Source of the DNA: Acidobacteriota bacterium
GTDB taxonomy: Bacteria > Acidobacteriota > Terriglobia > Terriglobales > Acidobacteriaceae
Direction: 5' to 3'
Assembly (NCBI GenBank): GCA_003224905.1
Contig: QIAA01000166.1
Coordinates: forward strand, 1 to 58,969
DNA: 58,969 bases
In this document: positions 53,396 through 58,969 of the stretch, piece after piece
Position numbering within the stretch: the stretch's first letter is position 1
Layout of the letters: each line of letters opens with the position of its first letter
Translations under genes and position numbers: made by a program
Notes under the pieces: model-generated
The model's input: only the letters and a program-made list of their open reading frames with translations
Told to the model about the DNA's origin: nothing
Database searches by the model: none

Positions 53396-54999
53396 CTCGT
53401 CCCAAACCTCTAGTACTTGTCATTCTTGATGGCTGGGGTTACCGCGCCGAGACCAAGGCGAACGCCATTGCTCTCGCTCGCAAGCCGACGTACGACCGCC
53501 TGTTGACCGAATACCCCAACACCCTGATTCACACCAGCGGGAAATACGTCGGGCTGCCCGACGGGCAGATGGGTAACAGTGAAGTTGGGCACCTGAATAT
53601 TGGCGCAGGACGAATCGTACACATGGATTCGACTCGGATCGAGCTGATGATTCAGAGTGGCGACTTCTTTTCCAATCCCACGCTGCTGGCCGCCATGAAG
53701 AATGCGCAATTGGGAGGGCGGCGGCTGCATCTGTTTGGGCTTTGCTCCGATGGCGGCGTGCACTCGTATCAAAGCCATCTTTATGCGTTGCTAAAAATGG
53801 CTCGCCAGAGCAACGTTAAGCGCGTTTTCGTGCACGCCTTCATGGACGGGCGCGACACGCTGCCCACCAGCGGCGCCGGGTATCTGGAGCAGCTCCAGCA
53901 GAAAATGCGTGAGTACAACACGGGAAAGATCGCTACCGTGAATGGACGTTACTATGCCATGGATCGCGACCGCCGCTGGGAGCGCATTGCCAAGGCTTTC
54001 AACGCAATGGTGGATGGCAACGGCGAAGCTGGCAAATACGCGGATTCCGTGCAGGGAGTGAAAGAGTCCTACAACAAAGGTGTAACAGATGAATTCATCG
54101 TGCCCTTTGTATGTGTCGACAGCCACAACCAGCCGCTGGCGATTGTTCGCGATGATGATTCCTGCATCTGCTTCAACTTTCGTGCCGACAGGGTGCGGCA
54201 AATCACCCGCGCGCTCACCCGTAATAGTGGATTAAACGAGCAGGCCGGCCGCGATCTTCCCGGAGCTGAGGATCTGGACGCGACGATCCCACGCGAGCGC
54301 GTTCCCAGCAACCTGCATTATGTATGCATGACCCGCTATGACAAGAAGTTCGCGCTTCGGGTCGTGACCCCGCCAGAGTCGCTGGAGAATATTCTTGCCA
54401 ATGTCATGGGGCAGATGAATCTGCGCAATTTGCGGGTAGCGGAGACCGAGAAGTACGCACACGTAACGTACTTCTTCAACGGCGGCGTCGAGCAACCATT
54501 TCCGGGCGAAGATCGAGTGTTAGTTCCGTCACCTAAAGTCGCTACCTACGATCTCAAGCCTGAGATGTCGGCGGCCGGCATCGCCGACGCAGTCGTCAAA
54601 GCGGCGGAGGACGGCATTTTTGATGTGATCATCGTGAATTTCGCTAATGCCGATATGGTAGGCCACTCCGGAAAAATCGAGCCCACTGTCAAAGCCGTCG
54701 AAACAGTGGATGCCTGCCTCGGACGTATCGAGCCTGCAGTGCGAGCAAAAGGGGGCGCGCTGCTGATTACCGCCGATCATGGCAACGCCGAGTTGATGAT
54801 CGACCCTGCCACGGGCGGGCCGCACACCGCGCACACGACGAATCCCGTGCCCTTGATTGTGGTAGCGGACAACAAGAACAGGTTCTCGATAAAACCCAAC
54901 GGTTCTCTGCGAGATATTTCCCCGACCGTCCTCGGAATGTTAGGTATTCCTCAGCCAAAGGAGATGACGGGAGAGGACTTGCGGCAGCAAAGAAAATAA
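53392..54999 (+). CDS. gpmI: 2,3-bisphosphoglycerate-independent phosphoglycerate mutase
   Basis: Interconverts 3- and 2-phosphoglycerate. The 535-residue protein begins [18 protein letters not shown]. The catalytic serine lies in [17 protein letters not shown]; metal and substrate motifs are [48 protein letters not shown] and [11 protein letters not shown]. The length is normal for iPGM. ATG 53392 overlaps the hicA stop. Grouping with eno places consecutive glycolytic steps together. Confidence 0.98.
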   Translation: MTRPKPLVLVILDGWGYRAETKANAIALARKPTYDRLLTEYPNTLIHTSGKYVGLPDGQMGNSEVGHLNIGAGRIVHMDSTRIELMIQSGDFFSNPTLLAAMKNAQLGGRRLHLFGLCSDGGVHSYQSHLYALLKMARQSNVKRVFVHAFMDGRDTLPTSGAGYLEQLQQKMREYNTGKIATVNGRYYAMDRDRRWERIAKAFNAMVDGNGEAGKYADSVQGVKESYNKGVTDEFIVPFVCVDSHNQPLAIVRDDDSCICFNFRADRVRQITRALTRNSGLNEQAGRDLPGAEDLDATIPRERVPSNLHYVCMTRYDKKFALRVVTPPESLENILANVMGQMNLRNLRVAETEKYAHVTYFFNGGVEQPFPGEDRVLVPSPKVATYDLKPEMSAAGIADAVVKAAEDGIFDVIIVNFANADMVGHSGKIEPTVKAVETVDACLGRIEPAVRAKGGALLITADHGNAELMIDPATGGPHTAHTTNPVPLIVVADNKNRFSIKPNGSLRDISPTVLGMLGIPQPKEMTGEDLRQQRK

Positions 55000-55083
55000 C
55001 CACAAAGAATCGTATGAATGCTGATAATTGCCAGGCTGTAAGCTCGGAACCTGCAATCACAGGGGCAGCTACAATTAGTCCGC

Positions 55084-56652
55084 ATGTTACGTACTCGCCT
55101 CTATGCCGCCCCAGAAGGCCGCTTTCTTCACGACGTAATCCTGGAGAGCTGCCGTCGGGTGCCTGAGAAGACCGCAGTCGTCGATACTTCATGCAATCGA
55201 CGTTTCTCATACTCTGAATACGGAGCGCTGGTCGAATCGCTTGCTCGCGGTCTTGTCGCACACGGCTTGCAGGCGGGCGAAGTTGTCGCCATTTTTCTGC
55301 CGAACTCCTGGGAATTTTGTGTTGCTTATCATGCAACCACGCTGGCGGGCGGCTTTCCAACCCTGTTGAATCCGGCGTACCGGGAACGCGAAGTTCGCTA
55401 TCAGCTGGAGAATTCCGGCACCGCATTCCTGATTACGGATGGACCGAATCTTGATGGAATTGATCTTTCTGGTCTTCCCAGGATGCGGCGGGTTTACAGC
55501 ACGCGCCGGAACAGCACTGGCACGCAGTCTTTTTCCGATCTGCTTCAAAGCACTACGGCAGCACTGCCTAGTCCCGACGCGCCGAGTAATCAACGGATTG
55601 CTGCGCTGCCTTATTCCAGCGGCACCACCGGTTTGCCTAAGGGAGTAATGCTTTCTCACTTCAATCTTGTAGCTAACCTCTTTCAACTACTCGGGCCAAA
55701 CGGTTCTGCTTTTGTTCCCGATGACGTAATGCTGTGCTTCCTGCCCCTTTATCACATTTATGGATTGAACGTCTTGCTGAACCCGGCGCTCACCCTGGGT
55801 GCGACGTTGGTGCTCATGCCGCGATTCGATATTGCCCCGTTACTAGGACTCCTGGTATCGGAGCAGGTCACTACCATGCCCACAGTCCCGCCGGCGCTCA
55901 ATGCGTTATGTCAGGCGGCGGAGGCCGGACAGTTCCCGCAGAATCATCGTTTGCGTTGGATCAAATCCGGAGCCGCGCCGATGCCCCCCGAGCTTGGGCG
56001 GCGATTCACCTCACTAACAGGAGTACTCGTGTGCCAGGGATACGGCATGACCGAGGCCTCCCCTGTAACTCACCTCGGATATCTCGAACCTGAACTCTAT
56101 CGTGCCGAATCAATTGGCCAGCCGCTCGTGCAGACCGATTGCCGGGTACTGGACATAGAAGGAAACGAAGTTCCGGCCGGATCGCCGGGCGAGCTGGTGA
56201 TGCGCGGTCCACAATTCATGATGGGCTACTGGAAGGAGCCGCAAGCCACCGCTGCTGTGCTGCGCGATGGCTGGTATTGGTCCGGTGACGTGGTGAGCCG
56301 GGACGCCGAGGATTTCTATTACGTACTCGACCGAGTCAAGGAGATGATCAAGTACAAAGGCTTCTCCGTCGCCCCGGCGGAAGTCGAGGCTGTGCTGATG
56401 GAACATGCTGCTGTTCGGGAATGTGGGGTAGTTGGACGGCGCGACTCCGATGCCGGCGAGATCCCGGTTGCCTTTATCGCACTGCGGGAGGGATTCCCCT
56501 CTTCTGAAAAGCTGAAAGAAGAACTTTGTGCTTTCGTTGCCGATCGTCTGGCACATTACAAGCAACCGCGAGAGATTCGCTTCGTTGACGTTGTCCCGAA
56601 GACCGCCTCAGGCAAACTTTTGCGGAGAGAATTGAGGAAGGCGCTGTCGTAA
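55084..56652 (+). CDS. Acyl-CoA ligase, AMP-binding (4-coumarate/fatty-acid type)
   Basis: A 522-residue adenylate-forming enzyme. The phosphate loop is YSSGTTGLPKGVMLSH (about 173-188); further motifs are GYGMTEASPV (A5), YWSGDVVSRDAEDFYYVLDRVKEMIKYKGF (A7-A8, two short segments) and the C-terminal lysine in PKTASGKLLRREL (A10). The domain order and the ACS/4CL-type MTEASP sequence fit 4-coumarate-CoA ligase or medium/long-chain acyl-CoA synthetase. Substrate cannot be decided from sequence. It is monocistronic, followed by a solo GAGAACT repeat. Confidence 0.95.
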   Translation: MLRTRLYAAPEGRFLHDVILESCRRVPEKTAVVDTSCNRRFSYSEYGALVESLARGLVAHGLQAGEVVAIFLPNSWEFCVAYHATTLAGGFPTLLNPAYREREVRYQLENSGTAFLITDGPNLDGIDLSGLPRMRRVYSTRRNSTGTQSFSDLLQSTTAALPSPDAPSNQRIAALPYSSGTTGLPKGVMLSHFNLVANLFQLLGPNGSAFVPDDVMLCFLPLYHIYGLNVLLNPALTLGATLVLMPRFDIAPLLGLLVSEQVTTMPTVPPALNALCQAAEAGQFPQNHRLRWIKSGAAPMPPELGRRFTSLTGVLVCQGYGMTEASPVTHLGYLEPELYRAESIGQPLVQTDCRVLDIEGNEVPAGSPGELVMRGPQFMMGYWKEPQATAAVLRDGWYWSGDVVSRDAEDFYYVLDRVKEMIKYKGFSVAPAEVEAVLMEHAAVRECGVVGRRDSDAGEIPVAFIALREGFPSSEKLKEELCAFVADRLAHYKQPREIRFVDVVPKTASGKLLRRELRKALS

Positions 56653-56669
56653 ACCTAAGCCCAACCCAG

Positions 56670-56701
56670 ACTGAGAACTGAGAACTAGCAACTGAGAACT
56701 G
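56670..56701 (+). repeat. Solo GAGAACT repeat, matching the ends of the four-helix-bundle unit
   Basis: ACTGAGAACTGAGAAC followed by TAGCAACTGAGAACTG: the same length and start as the left end of the unit at 24123-24608. No four-helix-bundle gene accompanies this copy, so it is a non-coding member of the family. Confidence 0.75.
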
Positions 56702-56857
56702 CCTTGTCCTAAAGCCTTCTTCTTGGAAACCTCAGAATTTCGCGTCCAGTCCATGACACACATGTGTTCTGACTGACACAACCAGACTTGCGATCCAAGG
56801 CCAGAACTGCTTTCTTTCCTACACGAGCCTTCTCGGAAGGATTTTTGCTGTTCAATT

Positions 56858-56873
56858 CGTGACACAACTCACG
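56858..56873 (+). promoter_or_regulatory. Imperfect CRP-like palindrome in the creD-like leader
   Basis: CGTGA-CACAAC-TCACG is symmetric over five bases each side with the N6 spacing of CRP sites and eight of ten consensus bases. It directly adjoins the GAGGAGGT ribosome binding site, so it may equally be an RNA feature or chance. Confidence 0.3.
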
Positions 56874-56886
56874 AGGAGGTACTCCA

Positions 56887-58137
56887 TTGCTTCGTCACGT
56901 CGCCGCTCTAGTCTTTATTTTTGTATGCACCACAATCGCCTGGATGATTCTCGGTTCAACCATCATGTATCGCACTCATGGCTCTGACGAGCAGCTCAGA
57001 GGACGCGTCGGCTCCACGTGGGGCACTCAGCAGGAGCAGGCACCGCCGACTGCCACATACAGGCAAACTGAGCAAGTTTCCGAGACCGTGCAAGAGCAGG
57101 GCAAACCTGTCACACGTAGAAGGCAGATCGAGCGCGAAATTCCTCTCCAATTGGAATCCAGCCGCATCAATGTCAGCCTCAATCTGGAACACCGGCAGAA
57201 GGGGCTGCTCTGGTACAGCACCTATATGGTGAATTTTGCTGCGGATTACAAATTCCCCAATCCCAGCGATCAAGCCACTAAGTTCAGCTTCCGCCTGCCA
57301 TTTCCGTCACAGCGGGCCGTCTACGATGGCTTGGTTATGCAGCTCAACGGAGGTACATTGCCCATCTTTACAAACGACACCGGCGCAGTTGCTCACAGTA
57401 GCCTCAAACCAGGCGAAGCCGTTCTCTTCCACGTCGCCTATCGCTCGCAGGGTCTTAATAGCTGGCGCTATAAGCTTGCGGATGGAGTCGCGCACGTCCG
57501 TGATTTTGCCGTTGCCATGCGCACCAATTTCAAGGACATTGATTTTGCCGACGACACACTCTCCCCCACCTCCAAACAGCCGATCGGAGACGGCTGGAAT
57601 CTCAATTGGCGCTACTCAGACCTGGTGTCCGGATTTCAGATCGGGATGACCATGCCGGAGAAACTTCAGCCCGGGCCGCTGGCTGGTGAAATCAGCTACT
57701 TCGCCCCGGTCTCTCTGTTCTTCTTCTTTTTCCTGATGTTCATCATTACTACTCTTCGTAACATCGATCTCCATCCTATGAATTATTTCTTCCTCGCCAC
57801 GGCATTTTTCGCGTTTCACCTGCTGTTAGCCTATCTCGTCGATCATGTCTCTATACACATCGCCATGGTGATTTCTTCACTGGTGTCGATCGCTCTGGTT
57901 GTGAGCTACTTGAGGCTGGTTGTGGGCATCCGTTTCGCTGCCCTGGAAGCCGGCGTTGCACAACTCATCTATTTAGTCGTTTTCTCGTATGCGTTCTTCT
58001 GGAAGGGATTTACGGGTCTGTCAATCACGATCATCTCGATTATCACGCTCTTCATCGTCATGCAGGCCACCGGCCGAATCCGCTGGTCCGAAAAGCTCGC
58101 CTCCCGGTCAGGGTTACCGGTGCCGAGTGTTCGGTAA
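56887..58137 (+). CDS. CreD-like inner-membrane protein
   Basis: A 416-residue protein starting at TTG 56887, supported by GAGGAGGT six bases ahead. One N-terminal helix (about 6-27) is followed by a large periplasmic domain (about 30-275) containing SINVSLNLEHRQKGLLWYSTY-like strands (INVSLNLEHRQKGLLWYST). Five C-terminal helices begin at about 276 and include HPMNYFFLATAFFAFHLLLAYL and DHVSIHIAMVIS, resembling the NYLLVG-FYLLLLSLSEH pattern of CreD. CreD belongs to the Cre/Blr envelope-stress and beta-lactam response regulons in other bacteria. No creBC-like pair is in the window. The family match is moderate. Confidence 0.8.
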   Translation: MLRHVAALVFIFVCTTIAWMILGSTIMYRTHGSDEQLRGRVGSTWGTQQEQAPPTATYRQTEQVSETVQEQGKPVTRRRQIEREIPLQLESSRINVSLNLEHRQKGLLWYSTYMVNFAADYKFPNPSDQATKFSFRLPFPSQRAVYDGLVMQLNGGTLPIFTNDTGAVAHSSLKPGEAVLFHVAYRSQGLNSWRYKLADGVAHVRDFAVAMRTNFKDIDFADDTLSPTSKQPIGDGWNLNWRYSDLVSGFQIGMTMPEKLQPGPLAGEISYFAPVSLFFFFFLMFIITTLRNIDLHPMNYFFLATAFFAFHLLLAYLVDHVSIHIAMVISSLVSIALVVSYLRLVVGIRFAALEAGVAQLIYLVVFSYAFFWKGFTGLSITIISIITLFIVMQATGRIRWSEKLASRSGLPVPSVR

Positions 58138-58228
58138 TAGGGAACCGTCAAGCTCGATCTCTCGTATCACAGCTTGACAGCCCGCTGTTGATCGGGCGGA
58201 TAACGACAGACTCGGAAGGAGATACGAT

Positions 58229-58579
58229 ATGTCAGGAGACCTAACCGGCCTGGTTGCGGTCATTATGATATTCGGTATTCCGCTGGGGGCGATGTACACC
58301 TATTACTGCGTCCGCAAGCTGCGCACGGAGGAGCGATTGGCGGCGATTGCGCGTGGAGTTGATGTACCCATGCAGCCGGAGCTCTCGGAGGGAGCCCGTT
58401 CGCGGCGCGCCGGAATTCTGCTGGTAACTGGAGCCCTCGGCTACATCGGCACTTTCGCTCTGATCGCGCGCGCCGAGCCAGATGCCTGGACGGCGGCAGC
58501 GTTCGGCATCATCCCGCTCGCTGTCGGCGTGGGCTTTTTCGTGGATTCAGCCCTCATTCGGCGCGATCTGCACGCCTAG
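58229..58579 (+). CDS. Small membrane protein, DUF6249-like
   Basis: A 116-residue protein. The start at 58229 has GGAAGGAGATACGAT directly upstream, an excellent ribosome binding site. Three membrane helices are predicted (LTGLVAVIMIFGIPLGAMYTY, AGILLVTGALGYIGTFALIA, AAFGIIPLAVGVGFFVDSAL), with a cytoplasmic loop KLRTEERLAAIARGVDVPM between the first two, the typical DUF6249 pattern. Function unknown. It may follow the CreD-like gene in one transcript. Confidence 0.85.
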   Translation: MSGDLTGLVAVIMIFGIPLGAMYTYYCVRKLRTEERLAAIARGVDVPMQPELSEGARSRRAGILLVTGALGYIGTFALIARAEPDAWTAAAFGIIPLAVGVGFFVDSALIRRDLHA

Positions 58580-58730
58580 TAATTCGAAACCATATGGCAT
58601 GACGGACTGAAGCTCTGGCACTCGCAAACGCGATACAGAATCTCGCCGCCTCATGGTTTCGAACGATCTTTGCGGCCTTTTTGGCGTCGGTTTCTTTAGA
58701 TCTTTCTGCTGTTTAAGAAGGAAAGACTTA

Positions 58731-58768
58731 ACCGCGAAGGTCGCTAAAGTCCCGCAAAGGTCGCAAAG
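58731..58768. repeat. Dispersed CCGCAAAGG repeat, second copy
   Basis: ACCGCGAAGGTCGCTAAAG (58731-58749) followed by CCCGCAAAGGTCGCAAAG (58751-58768). It is the same doublet arrangement as at 1573-1611. Confidence 0.7.
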
Positions 58769-58809
58769 AAGCCAAGCACATTGGGACAGTTCCCCTTGGG
58801 ACAGCGTCC

Positions 58810-58838
58810 TTGTCAATCCGCCGCAATTCTGTGAAAAT
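58810..58838 (+). promoter_or_regulatory. Sigma-70-like promoter for rpsP
   Basis: TTGTCA (58810-58815, 5 of 6) and GAAAAT (58833-58838, 4 of 6) at the optimal 17-base spacing, 50 bases before the rpsP start. Confidence 0.5.
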
Positions 58839-58887
58839 AAAAGTTTACCTACTCGCTTCAGGCGCAACCAGGGAAAGGAACTTAAGC

Positions 58888-58969
58888 TTGTTAATGATTC
58901 GTTTGGCGCGCACGGGTGCGCGCAAGCAACCGCATTATCGTGTAGTGGTGATTGAGAAGGAGCGTGCTC
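58888..58969 (+). CDS. rpsP: 30S ribosomal protein S16 (partial, 5' end only)
   Basis: Twenty-seven codons run to the window edge: MLMIRLARTGARKQPHYRVV then VIEKERA, matching the S16 N-terminus (M-x-x-IRLAR-GAKKRP-Y-VVV). The TTG at 58888 is chosen because AAAGGA lies eight bases ahead and the family has two residues before IRL; ATG 58894 is the alternative. S16 assembles early into the 30S subunit and is usually followed by rimM-trmD-rplS. The rest lies outside the window. Confidence 0.92.
   Translation, partial: MLMIRLARTGARKQPHYRVVVIEKERA

Larger units (their letters stand above)
58580..58887. other. Intergenic region before rpsP with dispersed repeat and promoter
   Basis: A 308-base gap. 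It contains the CCGCAAAGG repeat at 58731-58768 and a sigma-70-like promoter at 58810-58838; nothing else is recognisable. Confidence 0.6.

Noticed and set aside
58653..58955. Open frame of 100 codons across the rpsP start
   Set aside because: Overlaps rpsP in a different frame, contains the intergenic repeat and has no protein-like character.

Overview
The window looks like a chromosomal segment of an Acidobacteriota (Terriglobia / Koribacter-like) genome. This is inferred from gene content: an Oar-type TonB-dependent receptor with an N-terminal carboxypeptidase-regulatory domain, two CRTAC (FG-GAP plus ASPIC/UnbV) proteins paired with TPR proteins, an acidobacterial-type VWFA protein (TIGR03436-like), a TIGR03435-like mini protein, a SpoIVB-type S55 peptidase protein in a non-sporulating context, and several dispersed short intergenic repeats. 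No phage, transposase, CRISPR array or rRNA operon is visible. Gene density is high and both strands are used.

Layout. 1-5.5 kb: end of a TPR/YfgM-like gene, a GNAT acetyltransferase, an HtrA protease, gdhA behind a perfect TGTGA-N6-TCACA operator, and an NTF2-like secreted protein. 5.6-17.6 kb: pncB, divergent GH30 and GH16 glycosidases, a 1224-residue TonB receptor, then a TPR / CRTAC / TPR series; this reads as a small beta-glucan scavenging locus followed by envelope proteins. 17.7-24.1 kb: a secreted beta-propeller protein, an S55 peptidase, a VWFA protein and a ZIP metal transporter. 24.1-24.6 kb: a four-helix-bundle (S23/IVS-type) gene enclosed by inverted GAGAACT repeats, apparently a compact mobile unit. 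24.6-29.5 kb: a divergent YchF-like GTPase, rpmB, a membrane protein, a receiver-TonB fusion, and a HEPN protein overlapping an unknown partner with a palindrome at the translation start.

29.6-43 kb: uvrB, a RodZ-like protein, a GAF-GGDEF diguanylate cyclase, an amidase, a receiver-PilZ protein (sister of the receiver-TonB fusion), a PilZ protein coupled by GTGA overlap to an ABC exporter, a strange type II tRNA-like gene behind a second perfect TGTGA-N6-TCACA site, a VIT/CCC1 transporter with a NUDIX hydrolase, a patatin and a large unknown membrane protein. 43-48 kb: a five-haem cytochrome/TPR membrane protein coupled to a second CRTAC protein. 48-51 kb: an operon of a DCC-metallo-beta-lactamase fusion, a wax-synthase-like MBOAT and a small membrane protein. 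51-55 kb: eno, a TIGR03435-like mini protein, hicB, a frameshifted hicA and gpmI, so two consecutive glycolytic enzymes flank a toxin-antitoxin relic. 55-59 kb: an acyl-CoA ligase, a CreD-like protein, a DUF6249-like protein and the first codons of rpsP at the window end.

The most unusual items are the tRNA-like gene with its CRP/FNR-type promoter, the inverted-repeat four-helix-bundle unit, the HEPN/unknown pair, and the receiver-TonB / receiver-PilZ paralogues. All family names were assigned by reading the translated sequences; no database search was run.
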